DNA of 64,000 nt. Source: Piscirickettsia litoralis. Its GTDB lineage: Bacteria > Pseudomonadota > Gammaproteobacteria > Piscirickettsiales > Piscirickettsiaceae. The stretch spans positions 1,879,814 to 1,943,813 of the forward strand of contig NZ_MDTU01000001.1 in NCBI RefSeq assembly GCF_001720395.1, given 5' to 3'. Numbering within the stretch: position 1 is the stretch's first letter; each line of letters begins with the position of its first letter. This document shows, piece after piece, positions 9,370 to 18,693 of this stretch. The notes under the pieces were generated by a model. That model worked only from the letters and a program-made list of their open reading frames with translations. It was not told the origin of the DNA and ran no database searches. The translations under genes were made by a program, and so were the position numbers.

Positions 9370-10292
9370 ATGTCTTCTGCTTACTCGCAGCGTGTTGCCT
9401 CACGTGTTTTGCTCGCTTGTGATAACCAGGTTGCGATACGCTTACTTTATGCCTTTTCTATTGCAATTTTTGTTTTTGCCGTATTATTTTTAACAGGGCT
9501 AATTGATTTTAAAAGCCAGACGTCTCATACAAAAATTTTAAATGTGAGTTTAGTGGCTGAACCGATTAACAAACCCGAGCCTGTTAAGCCAGTTAAAGCA
9601 GTAAAAGCAATCGCCAAATATAATGCATCAGGAAAAGTAGCCTTAGCTCCTGGAGATGTTAGCGCCCAAGTCGGCATCGCAATGAAAAAAAGCCTTTTGT
9701 TAAGCCAGTCGCTAATAGAACAAATCAAACTCCTTTTGTAAAAAATGATCAACCGATTCGCCGTGCAGCCACAGCGCAGAGTCCGGCAGAACGCTTGGCC
9801 CATAAACAGGCAGCAGCTCTACCTAAAATGAAAGCTAAACCTTCACCTCAGCTTGAATCTGACCCTGTCGTTGAAAAAAAACAGCCTAAGCCCACTCCTT
9901 TAAAAAAAGTAGCGCCGGCGCCAGTGAAGCAGGTTCGAGGCTTGCAGCATAATCTGCCTGTTGCAACGATGAAGGATGAGGACGCGCTTTATTTATTGGC
10001 TTGGCGTCACCAGGTTGAAGCTGTCGGCAATCGCTTATATGCACGGGCAAGCCATCCAGGGCTTGAGGGCAAGCTACGTTTGCTCGTTGCGGTGAATCCG
10101 GAGGGCAGTCTTCGCCATGTGGTTGTTAAACAAAGCTCTGGGAATCAAGAGCTTGATGACTTTGCTATTGAAATTGTTGAACGTTCAGCGCCTTTTGCGC
10201 CCTTTACTGCCAATATGCGTAAGCATACCAAAGTTCTTGAAATCACACGGGTTTGGCGATTTGAGCTCGGGGATAGCCTGAATATGCGATGA
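9370..10292 (+). CDS. tonB: TonB-family energy transducer, frameshifted
   Basis: TonB couples the inner-membrane proton gradient to outer-membrane transporters. The N-terminal piece has a short cytoplasmic segment, one membrane helix (LLYAFSIAIFVFAVLFLTGL) and a proline/lysine region (EPINKPEPVKPVKAVKAI). Its frame then fails at an A7 run (9685-9691). Adding one A joins it to a downstream frame that continues PFVKPV and other Pro/Lys-rich sequence. That frame ends in a TonB C-terminal domain with GKLRLLVAVNPEGSLRHVVV and the closing ITRVWRFELGD. The reconstructed length is about 307 residues. No exbB or exbD is adjacent, so the exact partner is unknown. Confidence 0.8.
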
Positions 10293-10339
10293 GCCACCTA
10301 TACTTTAGGTTAGGCGCTTGGCTGTAGGAGGTGCTGCAC

Positions 10340-10900
10340 TTGAGCGAAATGATTCTCGTCGATCACTTTCTAGTGGCTATGCCGCATGTTGAGGACCCGA
10401 ACTTCTATCAGTCGGTGGTCTATGTGTGTGAGCACGGTGAGAAAGGCACGATGGGGATTATGATCAATAAGCCAATCGGATTAACGCTAGGTGAGCTGTT
10501 AAATTATGTTGATATAAGTTGCAAGTCACCTAAAGAAAATCAGCTAGAAGTGGTCGCTGGTGGGCCGATTCAGCAAGAGAGCGGCTTTATTCTTCATCCA
10601 ACTGAAGAGGTCTGGCAAACGACTCTACATATTAATGAGCACGTTGCGGTGACTTCATCACGGGATATTTTAGAAGCGATTGCAATGGGTAAGGGGCCAA
10701 AGCATATCTTGCCCGCATTGGGTTATTGTGCTTGGGGAACTGGGCAGTTGGAGCAAGAGGTGTTGGATAATCTGTGGCTTTGCATTCCAGCGGCGACAGA
10801 CTTAATCTTTGAATCGCCTTTTCAAGAGCGCTGGCAGGGCGCGGCTGACTTGATCGGTGTCAATCTAAATGAACTTTCTTCTGATGCAGGACATGCTTAA
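10340..10900 (+). CDS. yqgE: YqgE/AlgH family protein (UPF0301)
   Basis: The family's role is unsettled; it is conserved beside ruvX in many gammaproteobacteria. Signatures are HFLVAMPHVEDPNFYQSVVY, GIMINKPIGLTLGEL and VVAGGPIQQESGFILH near residue 75. AGGAGG (10326-10331) lies eight bases before TTG 10340, which I take as the start. GTG 10331 overlaps that ribosome site, and ATG 10349 is 17 bases from it. ruvX follows after 50 bases. Confidence 0.92.
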   Translation: MSEMILVDHFLVAMPHVEDPNFYQSVVYVCEHGEKGTMGIMINKPIGLTLGELLNYVDISCKSPKENQLEVVAGGPIQQESGFILHPTEEVWQTTLHINEHVAVTSSRDILEAIAMGKGPKHILPALGYCAWGTGQLEQEVLDNLWLCIPAATDLIFESPFQERWQGAADLIGVNLNELSSDAGHA

Positions 10901-10950
10901 CCTGGTATGATACAGCTTTGAGTGTTTAAAGAAGCATCAGAGGTGTTATT

Positions 10951-11352
10951 TTGGCAGCAGCACAGACAGTTTTGGGTTTTGATTTTGGTATGAAGCGCTT
11001 AGGTGTGGCTGTGGGCAATACACTATTACAAAGTGCCAATCCATTGACTGCATTAAAAACACGTGACGGAATTCCGACTTGGGGCGAAATTGCAGCCTTA
11101 ATCGAGGAATGGCAGCCTACCTGCTTGATTGTTGGTCGCCCTTTGCATATGAATGGTGAAATGATAGACCCGGTCAGCTATGCTGCTCGTAAATTTTCTA
11201 ATCGCCTCCATGAACGCTTTAAAATACCAGTGATACAAGTTGATGAGCGCTTATCATCAATAGAAGCAAAGTCACGCTTGCAGCGTGAAGATAAGCTGGA
11301 CTCTATGGCGGCAGTGGTGATTATTGAGACTTGGATGCATGAGCAAGAATAA
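10951..11352 (+). CDS. ruvX: Putative pre-16S rRNA nuclease
   Basis: RuvX/YqgF is an RNase-H-fold protein implicated in 16S rRNA 5'-end maturation. The first acidic strand is VLGFDFGMKRLGVAVGN. IVGRPLHMNGE and VIQVDERLSSIEAKSR carry further family residues, and the closing acidic position lies in DKLDSMAAVVIIETW. The 133-residue length is normal. The start is TTG 10951, eight bases after AGAGG. The 3' end overlaps the next gene by 14 bases. Confidence 0.93.
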   Translation: MAAAQTVLGFDFGMKRLGVAVGNTLLQSANPLTALKTRDGIPTWGEIAALIEEWQPTCLIVGRPLHMNGEMIDPVSYAARKFSNRLHERFKIPVIQVDERLSSIEAKSRLQREDKLDSMAAVVIIETWMHEQE

Positions 11353-12046
11353 TTTAATAACAAGGCTTCAGGCAAAAGTTTTAGCAAGTAAACTGGTCTG
11401 TCCAGGCTATTTAACAGTGCGTCTATTGTTTGATACTGCCCAATTGGGTTTGTCTGCTGGTTTATTGAAATATAATAACTATAATGGCGTTTTATTAAAT
11501 ATTTCAGAGGATAGTTTAAGAGCGGATGTACTATTTTCTGGACTTGCTGCTGTTAATATTCACCCAGGATTAGAGCTAGAGTTAGCTTGCTATAGCTTAA
11601 CACTGCGAGAATCATCGCCTGATTTAATCTTAATTCCTAAAAATAGTTTGATCGTTGGCTTGGCTAGCGTATTGCTCCAAGCGGATAGTTCCTTATGCAA
11701 AAATAGTTTATTTTTGTTTGAATGTGATGAATTACCCTTATCGATTCGTCCTTCTTTGCGTGTTATTGAAAATTTGCCTAATGAGGTGATTGGTAATTTT
11801 CAGCTTTTAGAAGATCATGGAATTGCTGCGCGTATTGCCAGTGAAAAGGGGAATATCGGTTGCTATGAAGGTGATTTATTAAACATGCTTAATGATTATT
11901 TATCGTCTTATTTTAGATTTTATCCAAATAAAAAATTATCAATTATGGTTTTTCCTGGTTTATCTACAGAATCAAAGCATCAATTAAAATCATTAGAGTT
12001 GGATTTAGAATTAGCTGTGGAGTATGTAAATGATGAATATTGCTGA
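11339..12046 (+). CDS. Hypothetical protein, possible degenerate ferredoxin-reductase/PyrK-like fold
   Basis: This 235-residue protein overlaps ruvX at its start and yggS at its end, so it lies in a tight operon. I do not recognise it confidently. The layout is suggestive of a flavodoxin-reductase-like domain. LARLQAK-type strands and a beta-barrel-like first half are followed by LEDHGIAARIASEKGNIG near residue 165. That stretch resembles the G-x-G loop region of dihydroorotate dehydrogenase electron-transfer subunits. IMVFPGL sits where those proteins have their CGP motif. The FAD-binding R-x-Y-[ST] and the iron-sulfur cysteines are absent. If related, it has probably lost redox function. 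Confidence 0.6.
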   Translation: MSKNNLITRLQAKVLASKLVCPGYLTVRLLFDTAQLGLSAGLLKYNNYNGVLLNISEDSLRADVLFSGLAAVNIHPGLELELACYSLTLRESSPDLILIPKNSLIVGLASVLLQADSSLCKNSLFLFECDELPLSIRPSLRVIENLPNEVIGNFQLLEDHGIAARIASEKGNIGCYEGDLLNMLNDYLSSYFRFYPNKKLSIMVFPGLSTESKHQLKSLELDLELAVEYVNDEYC

Positions 12047-12725
12047 TAATTTAGCGGGTATTCATAAGCGTATAGAATTAGCAATGAGAAAAGCAGGGCG
12101 GATGGATCGACCAAAGCTAATTGCGGTCAGTAAAACCAAGCCTGTTGAGATGGTGAATGAGGCTTTGAGTGCGGGTCAGTATGATTTTGGTGAGAATTAT
12201 CTGCAAGATGCACTAGTAAAAATAGATCAGTTATCTAAAAGCAATAATAAAAATAAAAAAATAATATGGCATTTTATAGGTCCATTGCAGAGTAATAAAG
12301 CCAGCCAAGTCGCTGAGAAGTTTGATTGGTTACATACTTTGGATCGGCTTAAAATTGCTCAGCGTTTAAATGATCACAGACCAGAGCACCTAGCACCTTT
12401 AAAGGTATGTATTCAGGTGAATTTAGCCAATGAGAGTACAAAATCAGGGATACATCCGACAAAATGTTTAGAGTTTGCCGAGAAAATAATGTTAATGCCA
12501 AGACTGTCTTTACAAGGCTTAATGGCGATTCCAAAACGATTAACAAGCTTTGACGGGCAGTATGAACAGTTTATGCAATTAAGGCAATTACGTGATGATT
12601 TAACAAGGCAAGGTGTAGGTGTTCCTGAGTTATCTATGGGGATGTCACAAGATTTAGAAGCAGCTGTGTGTGCTGGAGCAACTATGTTAAGAATTGGCAC
12701 TGATATTTTTGGTGCTCGTAATTGA
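12030..12725 (+). CDS. yggS: Pyridoxal 5'-phosphate homeostasis protein
   Basis: YggS/PLPBP binds PLP and balances free B6 and amino-acid pools. Features are LIAVSKTKPVEMVNEAL with the PLP lysine, the FGENYLQD motif near residue 53, WHFIGPLQSNKA, and the phosphate-binding LSMGMSQDLEAAVCAGATMLRIG at the end. Its 231 residues are typical. ATG 12030 lies seven bases after GGAG (12019-12022). It overlaps the upstream hypothetical gene and is followed 10 bases later by proC, the standard yggS-proC pair. Confidence 0.95.
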   Translation: MMNIADNLAGIHKRIELAMRKAGRMDRPKLIAVSKTKPVEMVNEALSAGQYDFGENYLQDALVKIDQLSKSNNKNKKIIWHFIGPLQSNKASQVAEKFDWLHTLDRLKIAQRLNDHRPEHLAPLKVCIQVNLANESTKSGIHPTKCLEFAEKIMLMPRLSLQGLMAIPKRLTSFDGQYEQFMQLRQLRDDLTRQGVGVPELSMGMSQDLEAAVCAGATMLRIGTDIFGARN

Positions 12726-12735
12726 GGAGAGAACA

Positions 12736-13563
12736 ATGCAAAAGATGATTGGGTTTATTGGTGGCGGTAATATGACGCGCAGCTTGGTTGCAGGTTTGAT
12801 TGCTGATGGTTATCCGGCTAAAAATATTTGGGTGGCAGATCGTAATGTTGATAAATGCGAATTATTAATAGAGCAGTTTGCTATTCACGCGGTAACTGGT
12901 ATTAATCAAGTGATTGACCAAGTAGAAATAGTTGTATTATCAGTTAAACCACAAGGGTTAAAAGTTGTTGTTAAAGAATATGCGGAATTAATCCGGCAAA
13001 AAGAAAGTTTAGTGGTTTCTGTAGCAACAGGGATCCCCATGCAGGCTTTACAAAGCTGGTTCGGGGCGCAAGTGCCGGTGATTCGAGCGATGCCAAATAC
13101 ACCAGCATTGATCCGCAGTGGTGTAACAGGCTTATATGCCGGTGAAAATATCACCGAGCAGCAGCGTGAAGATGCTGAATCACTCATGCGTGCGGTGGGT
13201 CTAGCGGTTTGGGTGAGCTCAGAAGCTGAGTTTGATGCTTTGCTTTCATTATCAGGCTGTGGGCCGGCTTATATTTTTTTAGTGATAGAGGCAATGGCAA
13301 AAGCTGGGGTTAAAATAGGTTTAGAAGAAAAGTCGGCGAATTTGTTGGCAATACAAACAACTTTAGGGGCGGCACGCATGGCCTTAGAAAGTGATGAGGG
13401 TGTAGATCGTTTACGCCAGCGTGTGATGAGTAAAGGCGGGGCAACAGCTGAGGGAGTGAAAGTGCTAGAGCAAGAAGGTATTGCTAAAATGTTTGAAAAT
13501 ACTCTACGCGCAGCTAAAGAGCGCGTTCAGCAAATAAGTTTTGAGTTTGGCCAGGAAAGTTAA
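12736..13563 (+). CDS. proC: Pyrroline-5-carboxylate reductase
   Basis: ProC reduces pyrroline-5-carboxylate to proline with NAD(P)H. The Rossmann loop is IGFIGGGNMTRSLVAGL. VLSVKPQGL and RAMPNTPALIRSGVTGLYAG are conserved. The C-terminal dimer domain has LSGCGPAYIFLVIEAMAKAG and RQRVMSKGGATAEGVKVLE. The frame is open further upstream, but ATG 12736 follows a GAGGAGAG ribosome site and gives the expected N-terminus. A strong terminator follows the stop. Confidence 0.96.
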   Translation: MQKMIGFIGGGNMTRSLVAGLIADGYPAKNIWVADRNVDKCELLIEQFAIHAVTGINQVIDQVEIVVLSVKPQGLKVVVKEYAELIRQKESLVVSVATGIPMQALQSWFGAQVPVIRAMPNTPALIRSGVTGLYAGENITEQQREDAESLMRAVGLAVWVSSEAEFDALLSLSGCGPAYIFLVIEAMAKAGVKIGLEEKSANLLAIQTTLGAARMALESDEGVDRLRQRVMSKGGATAEGVKVLEQEGIAKMFENTLRAAKERVQQISFEFGQES

Positions 13564-13590
13564 AAATAGCGACTTTTGTCGCTATTTTTT
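13562..13590 (+). terminator. Terminator after proC
   Basis: A perfect 12-bp stem AAAAATAGCGAC (13562-13573), loop TTTT and GTCGCTATTTTT (13578-13589) begins in the proC stop codon. Because the stem has A's on one side and T's on the other, it can work on both strands and would also end the convergent permease transcript. Confidence 0.85.
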
Positions 13591-13620
13591 ATCTTAAAGA
13601 CTATTTAATAGTTGACATGA

Positions 13621-14835
13621 TTAGCTACCAAATTGGGCGAGCATGCCAAGGTCACTACCAACTTGGATAACACAAATAACCAGGTAGTAAGCGAGTAAAA
13701 TAATAAAGAGCGCTGACCCTCCAGCAACTTTATAAGCACCACTTTTTCCAGTTGCACGTAAGCGCCATGCACTGAGTACAGGGACTGCTAAGGTAATAGC
13801 AAAGACAATCGCGGCATTGGATAAAGCTAAAATAAAGCCGTTGGGGTAGAATAAGGCGAAAGCCAGTGGAGGCAAGAAAGCCATTAATGCGGTTTGGCTA
13901 CGGCCTTTGGTGGTATTAGGACGCTTGGTCGCATCAGCGATAAAATCAAATAAAGCTAATGAAACACCTAGAAATGATGTTGTCACCGCAATATCAGAAA
14001 AGGCATTGGCAGCGAGTGTTGTGAGTTTGCTGTTAAGTACATGATCAAAAGTGATCATCATCTCGCCCACTGAGCCGTGTTGGCTTAATATATTAAAGAA
14101 GCTGTTAGCGCCGGTGCGTGGAATGATGCCTAGCGTTGAAATTTCCCAAACAAGATAAATGATTAAAGGCAAAGTACCGCCAATCAGAATAATGCGGCGG
14201 CAGCGTTTAGGGTCTAAATTGTTATAAGATGCAATTGATGGGATGACTGGATGAAATCCAAAAGAAGTGAAGAAGATTGGAATCGCATAAAGCAAGTAAT
14301 GTGAGTTTCCTGCACCAAAGAGTTGCTCAATGTTGACATGGGGGGCGAACAGGCTGAGTAAGAGGATAAAGGCAATACCTTTTAAGCTAAATAATATGGT
14401 GTTGACTCGATCAACAGCGCGTGTGCTATACCAAACAATGCCACCGAGGACGATTAAAAATAAGCACGCGCTTAAGTGGGGTGAGACATGAATACCTGCC
14501 GCTTGGCTTAAGGCGGCAACAATCAGTGATGAACCTCCGGAAATATAGGCAGCATCTAAGGCGTAGAGTAACATTAGCATAGAAACCCACATGGCAATTT
14601 GCCCAGGCAAGCCTAAGGTTAAGCGTGCAATCGTGCTGAAGTTTGTCCCTTTAGGAAAGGCGAGCACTGCCTCGAGTAAGACTAAAGCTGAGGCGAGTAA
14701 ACCAAGCCATATGATGGCGAGCGTAATAATAGAGTTGCTAAAGCCAGGTCCTGCTGAAGCGAGAGGGAGGGCAAGCATACCACCACCGATTGCAGTGCCG
14801 GCAATGATTAAAATGCTCCCGAGTGTATTTTTCAT
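13621..14835 (-). CDS. Aromatic amino-acid permease, HAAAP family (TyrP/Mtr-like)
   Basis: This 404-residue inner-membrane protein has about 11 hydrophobic segments and symports tyrosine or tryptophan with protons in characterised relatives. The signature first segment is LIIAGTAIGGGMLALPLASA, followed by FFTSFGFHPVIPSIASYN near residue 190. TyrP is the closest-looking member, but substrate cannot be set from sequence alone. It is transcribed towards proC, with the proC terminator between them. Confidence 0.88.
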   Translation of the reverse strand: MKNTLGSILIIAGTAIGGGMLALPLASAGPGFSNSIITLAIIWLGLLASALVLLEAVLAFPKGTNFSTIARLTLGLPGQIAMWVSMLMLLYALDAAYISGGSSLIVAALSQAAGIHVSPHLSACLFLIVLGGIVWYSTRAVDRVNTILFSLKGIAFILLLSLFAPHVNIEQLFGAGNSHYLLYAIPIFFTSFGFHPVIPSIASYNNLDPKRCRRIILIGGTLPLIIYLVWEISTLGIIPRTGANSFFNILSQHGSVGEMMITFDHVLNSKLTTLAANAFSDIAVTTSFLGVSLALFDFIADATKRPNTTKGRSQTALMAFLPPLAFALFYPNGFILALSNAAIVFAITLAVPVLSAWRLRATGKSGAYKVAGGSALFIILLAYYLVICVIQVGSDLGMLAQFGS

Positions 14836-15126
14836 GGTGAACTACCTGATTTATTAATAAATTTATTAACTGAATAGATGTTGGTGATGAAGTGGAGAGC
14901 AGCTTACATCCCCGCAGGGAAACGGCGATAATCAAGATAACTGTATTTGAGGCTGAGCACTGAATATGACATAAGGTTTTGAGCTAAATCTAATCTATAA
15001 ATATAAGAGCTTTTTCGAAGTTAACAAAATCTATTGTACTTGTCTAGCATTATATTGTGGTCGAGGTATGCCGTCTTGTCGACATCAGGTATAATTGTGC
15101 GGTAAACCAGATGGGGATAAGAAACA
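14836..15126. other. Divergent intergenic region between permease and hemE
   Basis: This 291-base gap serves two divergent genes. On the + side a TATAAT hexamer lies at 15090-15095, 31 bases before the hemE ATG, without a clear -35. On the - side a CCCTGCGGGG-type GC block at 14908-14920 could form a small hairpin in the permease leader. I see no recognisable TyrR box or leader peptide. Confidence 0.35.
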
Positions 15127-16182
15127 ATGTTGCAAAATGACTTATTAATTCGCACACTACAAAAGAAACCGGTAGAGCGAACGCCAGTTTGGTTGATGCG
15201 CCAAGCGGGTCGTTATTTGCCCGAGTATCGGCAGGTACGTGAGCAAGCAGGCCACTTTATGGCATTATGCCAAGATGCCGAAAAGGCATGTGAAGTCACT
15301 TTGCAGCCCATCGATCGTTTTGGTTTGGATGCTGCGATTTTATTTTCGGATATTTTAACGATTCCCGATGCGATGGGCTTGGGGCTAAAATTTGTCGGCG
15401 GTGAAGGCCCTGTCTTTGAACGACCGATTCGTTGTGCGGCCGATGTTGAAAAGCTAGTGGTTCCTGACCCTGAGGATAGCCTGGCCTATGTGATGAATGC
15501 GGTACGGTTAATCCGTCAAGAATTGCATGGGCGTGTACCTTTAATCGGTTTTTCCGGGAGTCCGTGGACACTGGCGAGCTATATGGTTGAAGGTTCAGGC
15601 AGCAAAACTTTTAGTATTGTGCGTAGAATGCGCTATCAAGATCCAGTTTTAATGCATAAGTTATTGAAAATTTTAAGTGCATCGGTCACTGAGTATCTAA
15701 AAGCACAGATCAGTGCGGGTGCACAAGTGGTGATGATTTTTGATACTTGGGCCAGTTTGCTGTCTCCACAAGACTATTTAGAATTTTCACTGCCATATAT
15801 GGCAGAAACAGTAAGAGAATTAAAGCGTTTTAATGCTGAAGTCCCCGTTGTTTTATTTTCTAAAAACAGTGGTAAATGCCTAAAAGAGATTGCAGAGAGC
15901 GGCTGTGCAGGCATCGGTTTAGATTGGACAACAAGCTTGCAAGAAGCACGTTGTCAGGTGGGTGAAAAAGTGGCCTTACAAGGGAATATTGATCCGGCAG
16001 TTTTATATGGTACTGCTGATGTGATCAATAGCGAGGTTGAGCGAGTGTTGGGTGAATTTGGTCAAGGGTCGGGGCATGTCTTTAATTTAGGGCATGGCAT
16101 TTACCCTGATATCGACCCAGAGAATGTTAAAGTATTAGTGAATGCGGTTAAAAATTTAAGCCCAAAATACCATAATAAATAA
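15127..16182 (+). CDS. hemE: Uroporphyrinogen decarboxylase
   Basis: HemE removes four carboxyl groups from uroporphyrinogen III to give coproporphyrinogen III in heme synthesis. It has 351 residues. The N-terminal signature is [18 protein letters not shown]. The substrate-site motif is [19 protein letters not shown] near residue 140, and DWTTSLQEA and [10 protein letters not shown] come later in the barrel. The start follows GGGGATAAG. A malic enzyme gene follows after 23 bases, so the two may share a transcript. Confidence 0.97.
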   Translation: MLQNDLLIRTLQKKPVERTPVWLMRQAGRYLPEYRQVREQAGHFMALCQDAEKACEVTLQPIDRFGLDAAILFSDILTIPDAMGLGLKFVGGEGPVFERPIRCAADVEKLVVPDPEDSLAYVMNAVRLIRQELHGRVPLIGFSGSPWTLASYMVEGSGSKTFSIVRRMRYQDPVLMHKLLKILSASVTEYLKAQISAGAQVVMIFDTWASLLSPQDYLEFSLPYMAETVRELKRFNAEVPVVLFSKNSGKCLKEIAESGCAGIGLDWTTSLQEARCQVGEKVALQGNIDPAVLYGTADVINSEVERVLGEFGQGSGHVFNLGHGIYPDIDPENVKVLVNAVKNLSPKYHNK

Positions 16183-16205
16183 TTAATCAAATAAAGGATC
16201 AGCTG

Positions 16206-17931
16206 ATGAAAGAGAATGCGCGATTTGGCCATTTTACCGATGAAAAAACTGGTGAAAATTATATTAAGACATCGATCAAAGGAAAGTCGTTATTAACAAT
16301 GCCACAGCTCAATAAAGGGACGGCATTTACCGAAGAAGAGCGAAAAGCATTTGGCTTATGTGGAAAGTTACCGCAACGGGTAGAAACAATTGACGAGCAA
16401 GTTGAGCGTTGTTATTTGCAGTTTCAGCGTTTTGGAACAGCACTTGAAAAGAGTATTTACTTAAGAAATCTCCATGAAATTAGTGAAACTTTATTTTATA
16501 AATTGGTCAGCCAGCATATGCACAGTATGTTGCCGGTGATTTACACGCCAACTGTGGGAGATGCTGTAGAGGAATATAGCCGTGAGTTTCGTCGTCCTCG
16601 TGGCCTGTTTATTAGCTATGAAGATCGCCACCGTATTGAAGAAATTTTAGATAATCGCACTAATCCGGAAGTCGATCTTGTTGTTGTTAGTGATGCAGAA
16701 GGAATTCTAGGAATTGGTGATCAGGGAATTGGCGGTATAGAAATTCCAGTCGCAAAACTAATGGTTTATACCTTATGTGGAGGCTTTCATCCAAGTCGAG
16801 GCGTACCAATTTATTTAGATTGCGGCACCAATAATCGTGCGCTTTTGGATGATCCTTTTTATTTGGGTTGGCGTCATGAGCGTTTAACACGTAAACAATA
16901 TGATGAGTTTGTCGGCTTATTTGTTGAAGCAATACGCAAAAAGTTTCCAAAAGCAATTTTTGCATTGGGAAGACTTTGGTCGTGATAATGCGCGTCGTAA
17001 TTTAGAGCGTTATCGTCAGGAAATTTGCACGTTTAATGATGATATGCAAGGCACGGGGGTCGTGACTCTAGCCGCATTATTGGCCGCAGTAAAAGCCTCA
17101 GGGACTGATTTTGTCGATCACCGTGTTGTTATTTTTGGTGCTGGGACCGCAGGTGCCGGAATTGCTGATCAAATTTGTGATGCGATGTGCCATTATGGCT
17201 TAAGCCGAGAAGAGGCGTATAAACGCTTTTGGTTGATTGATCGTAGTGGGTTATTGCTTGAAGACAGTGAAGGCTTACAGGATTTCCAAGCGCCTTATGC
17301 ACGGACCAACCAGGATGTGATGGGTTGGACAGGTCAAGCGAGTGCGGCTGGAATTGGTTTGGCTGAAGTGGTTGCAAAGGTGAAGCCGACGATTTTAATA
17401 GGAAGCTCAACTGTGGGTCGGGCGTTTTCTAAGGAAATTGTCCAGGATATGGCTGCTAATGTTGCGCGCCCAATTATATTTCCGTTATCTAACCCAACGG
17501 CACGTGCTGAAGCTCATCCACGCGACTTACTAGAATGGACCGAGGGTAAGGCTCTTGTTGCAACCGGCAGTCCGTTTAGTCGTGTCCACTTTAATGATAA
17601 ATTAGTGCGTATTGCTCAATGTAATAATGCGTTTGTATTCCCAGGTATTGGCATGGGTGTTATTGCGGCAGGTGCCTCATGTTTGACTGATGAGATGTTG
17701 TGGGCGGCAACTGAGGTATTAAGTGAGCTAGCCCCTGTGCATGCTGACCCAGAAGCGGCATTGTTGCCAGAGTTACGTGAAGCGCGTGCGGTAAGTCGTG
17801 AGATTGCCATTGCTGTGATTAAGGTGGCTCAACAAGAAGGTGTTGCTGCACATACAGATGATCCTGCCAAGCTATATGATAATTTAGTGTGGGAGCCACA
17901 GTATTTACCTTATCGTTACAGCAAGAAATAA
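16206..17931 (+). CDS. maeA: NAD-dependent malic enzyme, frameshifted
   Basis: This enzyme converts malate to pyruvate and CO2. The N-terminal half (from ATG 16206) carries HSMLPVIYTPTVGDAVEEYS, RGLFISYEDRHRI and VVSDAEGILGIGDQGIGG, the substrate and catalytic region. That frame stops at 16983 after a T5 run (16957-16961). Removing one T gives PKAILHWEDFGRDN and then the NAD domain, with FNDDMQGTGVVTLAAL, VIFGAGTAGAGIADQI and FPLSNPTARAEAHP. The full length is about 575 residues. The length and motifs match the SfcA/MaeA NAD type better than the MaeB fusion type. Confidence 0.88.
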
Positions 17932-17961
17932 TAGCGAAGTACTTTCAAAGAGGATATGAAG

Positions 17962-18693
17962 ATGAAACAATATCGATGTTTGATTTTTGACTTGGATGAT
18001 ACTCTTTATAATTTTGCTTATGGGCAAAGCGTGGCATTAGAGATGCTTTATGCCGAATATTTTCCTGAACTTGATGATTATAGTTTTTTTAAAGAACGCT
18101 ATGCTGTTATCAATCGCTCATACTGGCAACAGGTTGAGGCAGGAAAGATAAGTGTAGGTCAACTCAGTGCGCTACGTTTTGCGGCTATAAAAGCAGAGTT
18201 TGCAACACAAGTTTCGGTTGATGATTTAGTGGAATCTTATCGTCGTGTAAGCTGCACTCAGCGCGCATGGTGCCAAGGCGCTGAGCAGGCGATAGCCTTA
18301 CTTACTAAACAGTTTGATTGTGCGTTGTTAAGCAATGGTACTCTTAAAGATCAACAAGCAAAGTTGCATGCTTTAGGCTTAACTGATGTGTTCAAACCTG
18401 TTGTTCTTTCTGATGAGCTGGGTGTATCTAAGCCTAATCAGAAAATCTTTCAGCCGATATTTAATGAGCTTAATGTTGAGCCAAAGCACTGCTTGCTGAT
18501 TGGTGATTCATTAACTAGTGATTATCAAGCGGCATTAAATGTAGGAATGGATTTTTGTTGGTTTAATGAAAAGAAAATAAGTCGTGGTGATTATCCGTTA
18601 CCGCTTGTGGAAATTGATGATCTTATGGAGTTGGTTCGCTATTTGCGTATTATAAAAGCCAGTGATGGGAGGTTTAAAGACGAGTTATGTTAA
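17962..18693 (+). CDS. HAD hydrolase, YjjG-like pyrimidine 5'-nucleotidase
   Basis: This cytosolic HAD-superfamily phosphatase has 243 residues. Motif I is IFDLDDTLYNF with the nucleophile and acid aspartates, motif II CALLSNGT, motif III lysine in GVSKPNQKIF, and motif IV LIGDSLTSDYQAA. The helical cap, with YAVINRSYWQQVEAGKIS, matches YjjG, which removes phosphate from UMP/dUMP/dTMP and modified nucleotides. ATG 17956 is only two bases from the Shine-Dalgarno, so ATG 17962 (AGGA, seven-base spacing) is preferred. It overlaps the next gene by seven bases. Confidence 0.85.
   Translation: MKQYRCLIFDLDDTLYNFAYGQSVALEMLYAEYFPELDDYSFFKERYAVINRSYWQQVEAGKISVGQLSALRFAAIKAEFATQVSVDDLVESYRRVSCTQRAWCQGAEQAIALLTKQFDCALLSNGTLKDQQAKLHALGLTDVFKPVVLSDELGVSKPNQKIFQPIFNELNVEPKHCLLIGDSLTSDYQAALNVGMDFCWFNEKKISRGDYPLPLVEIDDLMELVRYLRIIKASDGRFKDELC

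Noticed and set aside
14738..14935. Minus-strand frame upstream of the permease, considered as a leader peptide
   Set aside because: It is not enriched in Tyr, Phe or Trp codons, runs into the permease gene in another frame, and no terminator/antiterminator pair is present.
16687..16965. Antisense frame inside malic enzyme, and similar ones in hemE, trbE, tonB and asnS
   Set aside because: These are shadows of well-supported genes in other frames, without ribosome sites or family signatures.
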